A stretch of 64,000 bases of DNA from Miltoncostaea sp050250915 (GTDB lineage Bacteria; Actinomycetota; Thermoleophilia; Miltoncostaeales; Miltoncostaeaceae): positions 124,001 through 188,000 of the forward strand of contig JBFWNT010000001.1 in the NCBI GenBank assembly GCA_050250915.1, given 5' to 3'. The translations under genes and the position numbers were made by a program. The notes beneath the pieces were generated by a model. The model worked only from the letters and a program-made list of their open reading frames with translations. It was not told the origin of the DNA and did not search any database. Shown piece after piece: positions 43,777-51,944 of this stretch; within the stretch, counting starts at the first letter, position 1, and each line of letters begins with the position of its first letter.

Positions 43777-44130
43777 ATGGTCGAGATCCTCGTCATCGCC
43801 GGTCTGGTCGCCGCCGTCGCGCTGATGCGCGAGTCGAGCCGCCGCCGCGCGCTGCGCCGGGCCCGCGCCCGCGCGGAAGGGATGCTCGACGACCTAGCCA
43901 ACGCCGCCTGCGCCGCGATGGCCGAGCCCGGGCGCAGCGGGCGTCGCGCCGAGCGGGCCCTGGAGCGCTACGGCACCGCCCGCGACCGGGTCGCCGCGGC
44001 CTCCACCCGCCGCGAGCTGGAGTGGATGGTGCGCAAGCACGAGGTGCGGCTGGCCGGCTACGCGTTCGCCGCCCGCGGGCTGGAGCGGGTCCGCGAGATG
44101 ATCGCCGAGGCGGTCCCGGTCCGCCGGTAG
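43777..44130 (+). CDS. Small membrane-anchored helical protein
   Basis: 117 residues. One N-terminal transmembrane helix (VEILVIAGLVAAVALM) is followed by a basic cytoplasmic stretch (SSRRRALRRARARAE) and a helical domain with ALERYGTARDRVAAASTRRE. The start is set by TACGCT-N8-ATG. It lies between a divergent DsbA-like gene and the VanW-like gene. No family recognised. Confidence 0.6.
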   Translation: MVEILVIAGLVAAVALMRESSRRRALRRARARAEGMLDDLANAACAAMAEPGRSGRRAERALERYGTARDRVAAASTRRELEWMVRKHEVRLAGYAFAARGLERVREMIAEAVPVRR

Positions 44131-44196
44131 CGCCGCGGGTGGGCCCGTGACCCCGCGGGGACGGGGCGCGCGCCGACACTGCAAGACTCGGGGGTC

Positions 44197-45816
44197 GTGC
44201 CGGTCCCGCGCCCACGCCGCCCCGAGACGCTCATCGCCGTCATCGCCGGCCTCGTCGTGCTCATCGGCGGCGCCGGGCTCATCGCGTTCCGGGTCGCGAC
44301 GGCCGACGACGAACGCGTCCCCGCCGGCACCACCATCGCCGGCATCCGCGTCGAGGGCCTCACCGCCGACGAGGCCGTGCGGGCCGTGCGCGCGTCGGCG
44401 ACGCCGCCGGGCGGCCAGGTGGAGGTCGCCCTCGACGGGCAGCCCGCCTTCCCCCAGGTGCTCCCGGTGAGGGAACTGGGGCCGCAGCCGCGCGCGCGGG
44501 CGGCCGTGGATGAAGCGATCCAGCCGTCGTCGCTGTGGCGCCGGGTGCTCGCGCAGGTGGGGCTGGAGCGCTCCCGCGACATACCGCTTGCGTTCCGCGC
44601 CACGCCGGCCCGGGCGCGGGCCGAGGCGGCGGCGGTGGCCGCCGCCGTGGACCAGCCGGCGAAGGAGGCCACCGTCGGGGTGGGGGGCGGGCGCATCGTG
44701 GTGGGCCCCGCGCGGGTGGGCCGCGCCGTCGACCAGGCCCAGCTCGCCCGCCGGCTCAGCACCCTGCCCACGCGGGCGGAGGTGCCGGTCACGGAGGTCG
44801 CGCCCAGGGTCGACACCCCCGCCGCCGAGGCCGCTCGCCTGCAGGCCGCCCGCATCGTGCGGGTGCCGGTCACCGTGCGCGGTGCGGGGCGGCGGGGGAC
44901 GATCGACCGGGCCACCCTGCTCTCGGCGCTGCGCTTCACCCCCGGCAGCGGCACCGTGGAGGTGACCCTCGACGGCCCCACCCTGGCGCGCGCGATCACC
45001 CCCGCCTTCGCCCCCGTCCTGCAGGAGCCCCGGCCGGCGGACTTCGCCATCTCGGGGACCCAGGTGAGCGTGGTGCCGTCGCGCACCGGGCGGGCCGTCA
45101 ACGCCGACCTGCTGGCGCGCCGGGTGGTCGCCGCCGACGGGTCCGGGCGCGTGCGCCTGCCGGTCACCGTCAAGGAGCCGGAGCTGACCACCGCCAAGGC
45201 GAAGGCGATGCGGATCCGCGAGCAGGTGAGCACGTTCACCACCCCGTTCGCCTGCTGCCAGCCGCGCGTCACCAACATCCAGCGGGCGGCGCAGATCCTG
45301 GACGGCACCATCATCCCGGCGGGCGCGCGCTTCTCGCTGAACGAGGCCCTGGGCCAGCGCACCCGCGCCCGTGGCTTCGTCCCGGCGCCCCAGATCTCCG
45401 ACGGCGAGCTGGAGGACGCCGTGGGCGGCGGCGTCAGCCAGATGGGCACCACCGTCTACAACGCGGCGTTCTTCGCGGGCCTCGACATCGTCACCCACAC
45501 GCCCCACGAGTTCTGGATCACCCGCTACCCGCCCGGCCGCGAGGCCACGATCTCGTGGGGCGGCCCGGAGCTGATTTTCCGAAACGACTGGGACGCGGCG
45601 ATACTCATGAAGGTGACCGCGACCGACACATCCCTGACCGTGACGATGTACTCCTCCAAGCTCGGGCGCCGCGTGACGACCGAGACCACCGGCGACACGC
45701 CCGTGGAGGGGACCGCGTTCAAGGTCTACATCCACCGGAAGGTGTTCCAAGGCGCCAAGGTGCGCAGCGACACCACGGTGAGCTGGTCCTATAAGGCGCC
45801 ACCAGCGGGCGAGTAA
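44197..45816 (+). CDS. VanW-family protein with peptidoglycan-binding-like repeats
   Basis: A 539-residue envelope protein. An N-terminal helix (about residues 10-32) anchors or exports it. Two YoaR-like domains follow (GIRVEGLTADEAVRAVRAS and a second copy around residues 270-330). The C-terminal VanW domain reads TTPFACCQPRVTNIQRAAQI, then PAGARFSLNEALGQRTRARG, GGVSQMGTTVYNAAFFAGLD and RYPPGREATISWGGPEL. VanW proteins occur in some vancomycin-resistance loci and in sporulation and cell-wall contexts, but their reaction is not established. The GTG at 44197 follows GGGGGTC. It ends just before a large inverted-repeat element. Confidence 0.85.
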   Translation: MPVPRPRRPETLIAVIAGLVVLIGGAGLIAFRVATADDERVPAGTTIAGIRVEGLTADEAVRAVRASATPPGGQVEVALDGQPAFPQVLPVRELGPQPRARAAVDEAIQPSSLWRRVLAQVGLERSRDIPLAFRATPARARAEAAAVAAAVDQPAKEATVGVGGGRIVVGPARVGRAVDQAQLARRLSTLPTRAEVPVTEVAPRVDTPAAEAARLQAARIVRVPVTVRGAGRRGTIDRATLLSALRFTPGSGTVEVTLDGPTLARAITPAFAPVLQEPRPADFAISGTQVSVVPSRTGRAVNADLLARRVVAADGSGRVRLPVTVKEPELTTAKAKAMRIREQVSTFTTPFACCQPRVTNIQRAAQILDGTIIPAGARFSLNEALGQRTRARGFVPAPQISDGELEDAVGGGVSQMGTTVYNAAFFAGLDIVTHTPHEFWITRYPPGREATISWGGPELIFRNDWDAAILMKVTATDTSLTVTMYSSKLGRRVTTETTGDTPVEGTAFKVYIHRKVFQGAKVRSDTTVSWSYKAPPAGE

Positions 45817-45817
45817 G

Positions 45818-45978
45818 AGTGCCCCCCGCCGGAGATACCGCGGCGATTCCCGGCTGCATCCCATCGCCGGGCTGCGTCCTCGGGCGGGCCGATAGAACCA
45901 CTATTGGCCCGCATCTGCGTCCTTGCCCGGCGGGGGATTCGCTCGGGAATCGCAGACGAACCTCCGCCGGGGGGCACT
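45818..45978 (+). ncRNA. Nested hairpin element (candidate cis-regulatory RNA) filling the gap before the next gene
   Basis: Four nested inverted repeats occupy the 163-nt gap. P1: AGTGCCCCCCGCCGGAG (45818-45834) with CTCCGCCGGGGGGCACT (45962-45978), 16 of 17 paired. P2: GCGATTCCCG (45843) with CGGGAATCGC (45944), perfect. P3: CGCCGGGC (45865) with GCCCGGCG (45925), perfect. P4: GCGGGCCGATAG (45884) with CTATTGGCCCGC (45901), 12 bp with one G-U, loop AACCA. The internal loop flanking P4 carries CTGCGTCCT on both sides (45872, 45915), with a variant at 45854. The 3' arm of P1 includes the G-run just before the GTG at 45980, so folding would hide the ribosome site. A DNA-level cruciform or mobile repeat is an alternative. 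Confidence 0.6.
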
Positions 45979-45979
45979 A

Positions 45980-46741
45980 GTGAGCCGCCTCACCGACGCG
46001 TTCCCGGTCGTCCAGGCGTTCGACGAGGAGGTCATCCGCGCCGGCTTCCGTCCCGGCCAGATGGTGCTGCTCGCGTTCCTGGTCACGTTCGGGTGCGTCC
46101 GCGGCTACGCCCACATGGTGAGGCGGGGGGTGGGGCCGGGGAACCTGACGATCGGCTCCACGCGGATCCACCACCTGGTGCCGGGGATCTTCCTGCTCCT
46201 GGGCGCCGGCTTCGTGTCGGTGGCCCTCGACCCCGACATGCCGTGGTTCCTGTGGTGGCTGCTGCCGACGGCGTTCGGGTGCGGCGCGGCGCTGGTGCTC
46301 GACGAGTACGCGCTGTGGCTCAACCTGCGCGACGTCTACTGGGCGGAGGAGGGCCGGCGCTCCATCGACGCGGTCATCGTGGCCGCCGCCCTGGGCGGGA
46401 TGGTCGCCCTGGGGGCGCCGTTCTGGGGCCGGGTCATCTCCGGGGCCGACCCCGCCGGCGGCGCCCTGATCGTGGGCTACCACGCCGTGAGCTTCGTCGC
46501 CGCGGTCATCTGCCTGCTGAAGGGCAAGCCGACGACCGGCGTCGTCGGGTTCCTGCTCTGGCCCGTGGGGCTGGTGGGCGCGATCCGCCTGGCCGAGCCG
46601 AACAGCATCTGGGCGCGGCACCTCTACGACGCCGACAAGCGCCGGCGGGCCCGCGAGCGCTACCCCGACATGGTGGGCCCCGAGGACGACGGCCCCGACG
46701 TGACCATGCCGTCCCCCGAGAAGACGGCGGCCCCCCGCTAG
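45980..46741 (+). CDS. Polytopic membrane protein of unknown function
   Basis: A 253-residue integral membrane protein with about six helices: MVLLAFLVTFGCVRGYAHM, HHLVPGIFLLLGAGFVSVAL, FLWWLLPTAFGCGAALVL and three more. Charged loops include LDEYALWLNLRDVYWAEEGR. The tail is hydrophilic. HHLVPG plus LDEYALWL recalls a group of uncharacterised actinobacterial membrane proteins. The GTG at 45980 is preceded by CCGGGGGGCAC, the 3' arm of the hairpin element, so translation may depend on that structure. It ends overlapping the convergent PAC2 gene by 4 bp. Confidence 0.7.
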   Translation: MSRLTDAFPVVQAFDEEVIRAGFRPGQMVLLAFLVTFGCVRGYAHMVRRGVGPGNLTIGSTRIHHLVPGIFLLLGAGFVSVALDPDMPWFLWWLLPTAFGCGAALVLDEYALWLNLRDVYWAEEGRRSIDAVIVAAALGGMVALGAPFWGRVISGADPAGGALIVGYHAVSFVAAVICLLKGKPTTGVVGFLLWPVGLVGAIRLAEPNSIWARHLYDADKRRRARERYPDMVGPEDDGPDVTMPSPEKTAAPR

Positions 46742-47613
46742 TTCGGCTCGTCCATCTCCCGCAGGAAGCGCTCGAGCTCGGCGGCCAGCTCGTCGCCGGT
46801 GGGGATGCGGTCGGGCGCGACGTCCTCGTCGGCCCGGGCGGCGGCGTCCTCCAGCTGCTCCACCAGCGCCTTGAGCCGCGGCTCGGAGTCGACGGCCCGG
46901 GCCACCTGGGTCTCGAACGTGGTGGCCGCGTCCTCCAGCTCGCTCACGTCCAGCCGGATCCCGGCGACGGTGTCGAGCGCCCGCACCAGGGCCAGGCTGC
47001 CCTTCGCGTTGGTGAGGCCGGCGGCGTAGTGCGAGACGGGCGCCCACATCGAGACGGTCTCGAAGCCGGCGTCGGATGCGGCGCTGTGGAGGACCCCCAC
47101 GATGCCGGTGGGTCCGGCGTAGCTGGGGTTGCGGAAGCCCAGGTCGGCGATGAAGCGCTCATCCGACGCCATGCCGGTGATGCGGACGGGGTGGCTGTGG
47201 ACCACGTCGGCGAGGAGGGAGCCGAGCGTGATGACGCGCGTGACGCCCAGGTCGCGGGCCGCGCCGAGCAGCAGCGTGCAGAAGGTGCGCCAGCGCATCG
47301 ACGGCTCGGCACCCGCCACCAGCACCACGTCGTGGCGGCCCTCCGGCACCCGCGCCACCAGGATCTCCACCTCGGGCCACACGATGGTGCTGTTGGGCTC
47401 CCCCGACGTGAGGTCCACGAGGGGCCGGGTGGCCTGGAAGTCGTAGAACTCCTCCGGGTCGATCGAGGCGACCCGTCGCGCCCCCAGGCGCTCGCCCACG
47501 AAGACGACCGCGTTGGAGGCGGCGGCCGCCGCGTCGTTCCAGCCGCCGAAGGCGGCCACCATCACCGGGCTGCGCAGATCGCCCGGCCGCTCGTCCCAGT
47601 GAAGCTCATCCAT
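46738..47613 (-). CDS. PAC2-family protein (proteasome assembly chaperone-like)
   Basis: A 291-residue soluble protein. The PAC2 fold is indicated by MVAAFGGWNDAAAAASNAVV, SIDPEEFYDFQATRP, VVLVAGAEPSMRWRTF, VITLGSLLADVVHSHPVRI and PTGIVGVLHSAASDAGFE. Actinobacterial members lie in or near proteasome/Pup functions, but most are uncharacterised. The C-terminal ~60 residues are an acidic helical tail with EAAARADEDVAPDRIPTG-like content. The ATG at 47613 has CATCCT 6 nt upstream, a weak leaderless-type -10. Confidence 0.85.
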   Translation of the reverse strand: MDELHWDERPGDLRSPVMVAAFGGWNDAAAAASNAVVFVGERLGARRVASIDPEEFYDFQATRPLVDLTSGEPNSTIVWPEVEILVARVPEGRHDVVLVAGAEPSMRWRTFCTLLLGAARDLGVTRVITLGSLLADVVHSHPVRITGMASDERFIADLGFRNPSYAGPTGIVGVLHSAASDAGFETVSMWAPVSHYAAGLTNAKGSLALVRALDTVAGIRLDVSELEDAATTFETQVARAVDSEPRLKALVEQLEDAAARADEDVAPDRIPTGDELAAELERFLREMDEPN

Positions 47614-47660
47614 GCGGGCAGGATGACAGGTGGCGCGGCCGGGCGATCCGCGGTGAGCTG

Positions 47661-47846
47661 CTACTCCGTGGCGGCGGCCTTCTTCACGGCCTCGGCGGCC
47701 TCCGCCATGCGCTCCCACGCGCGCCGCTCCGCCGTCTCGTAGTCGGCGGTCGTCGCGTACATGTGCGAGTTGCGGGACACGGCCAGGTAGTCGCTCGTGG
47801 CGCGCTCCAGCTCTGCGGCCGGATCCAGCGTGGCGTTCGCGGTCAT
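47661..47846 (-). CDS. Small helical protein of unknown function
   Basis: A 61-residue acidic protein, almost entirely helical (LDPAAELERATSDYLAVSRN, then ERMAEAAEAVKKAAATE). GAGGGGAG stands 7 nt before the ATG, a good ribosome site, which supports reality. It lies 47 bp upstream of the PAC2 gene on the same strand and could be co-transcribed. No family recognised. The 237-bp gap on its other side holds only the promoter of the next gene. Confidence 0.55.
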   Translation of the reverse strand: MTANATLDPAAELERATSDYLAVSRNSHMYATTADYETAERRAWERMAEAAEAVKKAAATE

Positions 47847-48071
47847 CGGAGCTCCCCTCGAGGTCGTGGTGCGAGCCGCATCGGCACGAAGCGGCTCCGG
47901 GTTGAGGTTGGCAGAACGGTCAAGCGCCCGCCCTTGGACCGTCGGCTAACTCGTGTTCAGTTCTCCTGGACCTATGGACGGCCTGCCGGGTGGACCACAT
48001 TTTGGCCGCAGGGCCCATCGGGCGGGCCGGATCCTGGGAACGGGGAGCGGTCCCGGGCCGGCCCGCCTCCA

Positions 48072-48077
48072 TAGGGT
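48072..48077 (+). promoter_or_regulatory. -10 element of the transglutaminase gene (leaderless)
   Basis: TAGGGT, then 6 nt, then ATG at 48084. Confidence 0.6.
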
Positions 48078-48083
48078 CGGTCC

Positions 48084-48893
48084 ATGCGCTCCGAGGTGCA
48101 GATCAGCGCGGAGGTGGACTGGACGGGGCGGGAGCCCGCGGCCGCCACCCTGCTGGTGCGCGCGGCATTCTCTCCCGACCAGGAGGTTCTCGACGAGCAC
48201 CTGGAGGTGACCGGCGCCGAGGTGGAGGAGGGGCCGGTGCTGGCCGACGGGGCCCGGCCGATGCGCATCCACACCCGGGAGGGCCCGGTGGCGCTGCGGT
48301 ACCGGGCGCGCGTTCGGGTGGAGGCCGACGGCCGGGTCCATGTGGCCGACTCCCGGGCCCTCCCCGAGCACTCCGACCTGCCGTTCGCGCTGCTGCCGTG
48401 GACGCTGCCGAGCCGCTACGCGCCCTCCGACGTGCTGGCGCCCACCGCGCAGACCGAGCTGGGGCTGGGGCCGCGCCAGCGCGCCCTGCTGCCCGCCGCC
48501 GCGGAGTGGGTGCGCAGCCGCATCGCCTACACCTCCGGCGCGAGCGATGCCTACACCGCCGCCGACGAGACCCTGCTGCGGCGCCAGGGCGTGTGCCGCG
48601 ACATGGCCCACCTGGGCGTGTCGTTGCTGCGGGCGATGGACGTGCCCGCGCGGGTGGTCGCCTGTTACGCGCCGTTCCTGGAGCCTCCCGACTTCCACGC
48701 GCTGGTGGAGGCCCACGACGGGGAGGCGTGGCGGCTGATGGACGCCACCGGCCTGGCGCCCGTCGAGTCGGTGGTGCGCATCGCGACGGGCCGCGACGCC
48801 GCGGACGTCGCCTGGGCCACGGGCTCCGAAGCCCTGGCCCTCGACGACGTCCGCGTGTCGGCGGTGCTGATGGCGGAGCAGGACTCGGTCTAG
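48084..48893 (+). CDS. Transglutaminase-like cysteine protease-fold protein
   Basis: A 269-residue cytoplasmic protein. The N-terminal ~140 residues are a beta-rich domain. The transglutaminase core has LRRQGVCRDMAHLGVSLLRA (Cys), DFHALVEAHDGEAWRLMDAT (His and Asp) and a normal spacing, so the triad is intact. Such proteins act as peptidases, amidases or transamidases in actinobacteria. A neighbour-based clue is the thioester surface-protein gene that converges on it, but no direct link is shown. Confidence 0.85.
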   Translation: MRSEVQISAEVDWTGREPAAATLLVRAAFSPDQEVLDEHLEVTGAEVEEGPVLADGARPMRIHTREGPVALRYRARVRVEADGRVHVADSRALPEHSDLPFALLPWTLPSRYAPSDVLAPTAQTELGLGPRQRALLPAAAEWVRSRIAYTSGASDAYTAADETLLRRQGVCRDMAHLGVSLLRAMDVPARVVACYAPFLEPPDFHALVEAHDGEAWRLMDATGLAPVESVVRIATGRDAADVAWATGSEALALDDVRVSAVLMAEQDSV

Positions 48894-50242
48894 AAGCCCT
48901 GCTCGGTCTTGCCGACGCGGCGCACGATCGACGTCGCGCCCTTGGCGCTGGCGTGGGCCTTCGCCGACCGGACGGTGGCGCTGGTGTGGGCGATCGCGCC
49001 GGCGGTGCGGCGGCCGACGCGCACCTTCAGCGTCAGCGTGGCGCTGGCGCCCGGCTTCAGCGCGGCCAGGGTCCAGCGGGCGGCGCTTCGGCCGATCGCG
49101 GAGCGCGTGCCCTTGGGGGCGCGGCTGCTGATGGCCGACACGCCGCGGTCCAGGCGCTGCGCGACGGCGACGTTGCGCGCCGTGCGGTTGCCCGTGTTCG
49201 CGACGGTCAGTTTGTAGACCGCGATCCCTCCGGGTGCCGCGAGGTGCGGCGTCTGCAGGTCCAGGTCGAACGACTGGACCGGGGCGGGCGCGGGCGCCGG
49301 GGCGGGAGCGTCGGCCGGCGTGGTCAGGCCGGGGACGTCCGGTGCGGCGAACGTGTTGAGGTCGCAGTCCACGAACGGCTGCGAATCGTCCGCGGTGAGG
49401 ACGCCGGGCCGCAGGAGCAGCTGGTCCTGGGGGGCGCTCTGGCCGGGGAGCTTGGTGGCGCGCAGCACGGTGGGCGCCGAGGTCTCGGCGTGGACGGTCA
49501 CGTCGGCGGCGGCGCCGTCGGCGCGCACCATGGCGCTGCCGGTGCCGAACGCGTCGAGTGTCACGTGGTCCGGCTGCACGGTGCCGCCGCCGGTGGCCTG
49601 CAGGTCGACCTCGGCGCCGGGGGTGCCGGTCACGGTGACGGGCGCGGCGGTGTCGACGCAGGTGTCGTTGCCGGCGATCGAGACGGCGAGCTGGTTCGGC
49701 ACCTCCTTGCCCGTGGCGAGGGTGCGCAGGGTGTTGACCCGGGCGTTCAGCGCCAGGTCGCTGGTGGGGGCGTCCAGGCCGCGGGCCTGGCCGGAGAGCT
49801 GCCAGATCGCCACCTGGATGGCGCCGGCCTCCAGCCCGGGGTCGGCGGCGGACGCGATCAGGTCGTCCGACTGCGACAGCAGCCAGCCGGCGGCCTTGAA
49901 CTCGGGCGAGCCCAGGGCGGGGTCGTCGGCGGCCGACTGCAGCTCGACGGCGTAGTCGCGGCCGGTGACGATGTAGTGCGACAGGTCCACGCAGTTGCCC
50001 GACGCCTCGGTCACGCCCGAGGGGGTGGTGATCCGGTAGTGGTAGCGGGCGGGCTTCACGTTCACGTCGCCGCCGGCGGCCTTGTGGACGGCGACCGAGT
50101 TGGCGTAGATCGGCGACGCGCCGAGCAGGCGGAACGTGGCCTGGTCGGCCGAGAGCGCGCTGGGGGCGGTGGCGGCCAGCACGGCGAGCGCGCCGGCGGC
50201 GGACACGGCGAGGCGGCGCCCGCGGGGCTTGGAACGGTGCAT
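48890..50242 (-). CDS. Secreted thioester-domain (TQXA-like) surface protein with DUF11 repeat
   Basis: A 450-residue exported protein. After the signal (LAVSAAGALAVLAATAPSALS) comes a thioester-type domain: GNCVDLSHYIVTGRDYAVEL supplies the Cys, and GAIQVAIWQLSGQA the Gln of the internal Cys-Gln thioester (usual T-Q-x-A-x-W). Residues about 200-310 are beta-rich. After a Pro/Ala linker a DUF11 domain (KLTVANTGNRTARNVAVAQR) ends the protein with a basic tail. No LPxTG or helix anchors it. Thioester domains attach covalently to host or surface amines. AGGAGA precedes the ATG. Confidence 0.78.
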   Translation of the reverse strand: MHRSKPRGRRLAVSAAGALAVLAATAPSALSADQATFRLLGASPIYANSVAVHKAAGGDVNVKPARYHYRITTPSGVTEASGNCVDLSHYIVTGRDYAVELQSAADDPALGSPEFKAAGWLLSQSDDLIASAADPGLEAGAIQVAIWQLSGQARGLDAPTSDLALNARVNTLRTLATGKEVPNQLAVSIAGNDTCVDTAAPVTVTGTPGAEVDLQATGGGTVQPDHVTLDAFGTGSAMVRADGAAADVTVHAETSAPTVLRATKLPGQSAPQDQLLLRPGVLTADDSQPFVDCDLNTFAAPDVPGLTTPADAPAPAPAPAPVQSFDLDLQTPHLAAPGGIAVYKLTVANTGNRTARNVAVAQRLDRGVSAISSRAPKGTRSAIGRSAARWTLAALKPGASATLTLKVRVGRRTAGAIAHTSATVRSAKAHASAKGATSIVRRVGKTEQGF

Positions 50243-50323
50243 CTGGCGTCTCCTGTGGGCACAGGCGAAGGACGGGACTCGCCACCTGTGTCGTCCCCCG
50301 GCGGCGCCCGCGACACCGCCACG

Positions 50324-50388
50324 ATGCGTGAGACGCGGGGGAGAGGCGCCTGGCGCATCGCGCCGGATGCGTGAGGCCGATGCGTGAG
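50324..50388. repeat. Three direct repeats GATGCGTGAG in a divergent promoter region
   Basis: GATGCGTGAG occurs at 50324-50333, 50366-50375 and 50379-50388 (spacings 42 and 13 bp), between the thioester-protein gene and the PASTA pseudokinase gene. They may be binding sites for an unknown regulator. Confidence 0.45.
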
Positions 50389-50431
50389 GCGCGCCACCTC
50401 GCGGGGTTGCGGTTCCGGCCGGGCCTCGGGG

Positions 50432-50437
50432 TAGGGT
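50432..50437 (+). promoter_or_regulatory. -10 element of the PASTA pseudokinase gene (leaderless)
   Basis: TAGGGT, then exactly 7 nt, then GTG at 50445. Confidence 0.65.
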
Positions 50438-50444
50438 CGCCCCC

Positions 50445-51884
50445 GTGACCTACGGCCCCGGCACCCTCATGGCCGACCGCTTCGAGCTCGTGCGCGAGAT
50501 CGGTGGCGGCGAGATGGGCAGCGTGTGGGTCGCCCGCGACCGCCACCTGGGCGGCCGCGAGGTGGCCCTGCGGCTGGTGCACGCGGCCGATCCGGGCGTC
50601 CTCCTGGAGGAGGCGCGCTGGATGGGCGATGCCCACGCCCACACTCCCGCGGCCATCGCCGTGCTCGACATCATCCCCACCGCCGGCGGCGGCGGGTACG
50701 TCGCGTCGGAGCTGGTGCCCGGCACGCCGCTGGAGGAGGTCGCCCGGCGCCGCGCGCCCCTCCCGGTGTCGGAGGCGGCGGGCTACGGGGTCGAGCTGCT
50801 CGACGCGGTCATCACGCTGCGCAAGTACGTGCCGGGCGCCGAGCGGGCGGTGGTGGGATCCGCCCTCGTCGGCACGGACGGCAGGATCCGCGTCACCCGC
50901 TTCTCGCGCCCGCCGGCCGAGGTGGGCGCCGCCGACGGCGCCGTGGTGGGGACGGCGCAGACGCTGCGCGACCTGCTGAGCGGCTCACGCCCGCCGGCGA
51001 GCCTCTCCGCGACGATCGACGACGCGCTCGCGGGGCGCATCACCGGCCCGGAAGAGCTGCGCGGCCGCCTGCTCACGGAGGTCACCCCGGAGGCCCCGAC
51101 CGTCGTCGCCCCGCCCCCGCCGCCGATCCCGCCGCACAGGAACCGCTGGCCGTGGATCATCGCGGCGATCGCCGTGGTCCTGGCCGTCGCGGTCGCCCTG
51201 GGGATCTTCTTCGCGACCCGGGACGACAACAGCAGCACCCAGCAGGTCGCCGTCCCGGACGTGGTGGGCTTCACCCAGGACGCGGCGGTCACCGCGGTGC
51301 AGGGCGCGGGCTTCGACACCAAGATCGCCCAGGGCCAGAGCGACAAGGTCGCCGAGGGCCTGGTCATCAGCACCACCCCACCGGCTGGCCAGAAGGCCGA
51401 CACCGGCTCCACCGTGACGATCACGGTGAGCCAGGGCAGTGGCAACGTCTCCATTCCCACCGTGATCGGCACGACCCAGGAGGAGGCCACCGCCGTCCTC
51501 CAGCAGGCCGGCCTGGAGTCACGGGTGGTGGAGCAGGAGAGCGCCGCCGCGAGCGGGACGGTGATCTCCCAGCAGCCGGCAGGTGGGTTGCAGGTGCCGA
51601 AGGGCTCGACCGTCGCGATCACCGTGGCGATCCCGCAGGCGACCACTTCGACCGGGACGGTGACGGCGCCGCCCTCGACCGTGGCGGTCCCGGACGTGAC
51701 GGGGCTGACCTCGGAGGAGGCCTCGACCCAACTCATCGCCGCGGGGCTCCAGCCGGGGAAGGTGACCGAGGCGTCCTCCGCCGACGGCGTGGCCCCCGGT
51801 CAGATCACCGCGCAGAACCCCGCTGCGGGTACCCAAGTCGCCCCCCGGACGAAGGTGGATGTCACGGTGGCGCCTGGGGGGTGA
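50445..51884 (+). CDS. PASTA-repeat membrane pseudokinase
   Basis: A 479-residue protein with the layout of a PknB kinase but a degenerate catalytic half. Residues 13-45 look like the glycine loop (FELVREIGGGEMGSVWVARD). The VAIK lysine is Arg (VALRLV), and neither HRD nor DFG motifs exist in the ~190-residue kinase-like part, so phosphotransfer is not expected. A proline stretch, one transmembrane helix (about 237-259) and three PASTA domains follow (VPDVVGFTQDAAVTAVQGAG, IPTVIGTTQEEATAVLQQAG, VPDVTGLTSEEASTQLIAAG). PASTA domains bind muropeptides or lipid II. It probably senses or scaffolds at the cell wall. Confidence 0.82.
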   Translation: MTYGPGTLMADRFELVREIGGGEMGSVWVARDRHLGGREVALRLVHAADPGVLLEEARWMGDAHAHTPAAIAVLDIIPTAGGGGYVASELVPGTPLEEVARRRAPLPVSEAAGYGVELLDAVITLRKYVPGAERAVVGSALVGTDGRIRVTRFSRPPAEVGAADGAVVGTAQTLRDLLSGSRPPASLSATIDDALAGRITGPEELRGRLLTEVTPEAPTVVAPPPPPIPPHRNRWPWIIAAIAVVLAVAVALGIFFATRDDNSSTQQVAVPDVVGFTQDAAVTAVQGAGFDTKIAQGQSDKVAEGLVISTTPPAGQKADTGSTVTITVSQGSGNVSIPTVIGTTQEEATAVLQQAGLESRVVEQESAAASGTVISQQPAGGLQVPKGSTVAITVAIPQATTSTGTVTAPPSTVAVPDVTGLTSEEASTQLIAAGLQPGKVTEASSADGVAPGQITAQNPAAGTQVAPRTKVDVTVAPGG

Positions 51885-51944
51885 CTTCCGTCGTTGGGGA
51901 TGGGCACGCTCAACTCAACGGCGCTCACAGCACCTCATCGTGCG

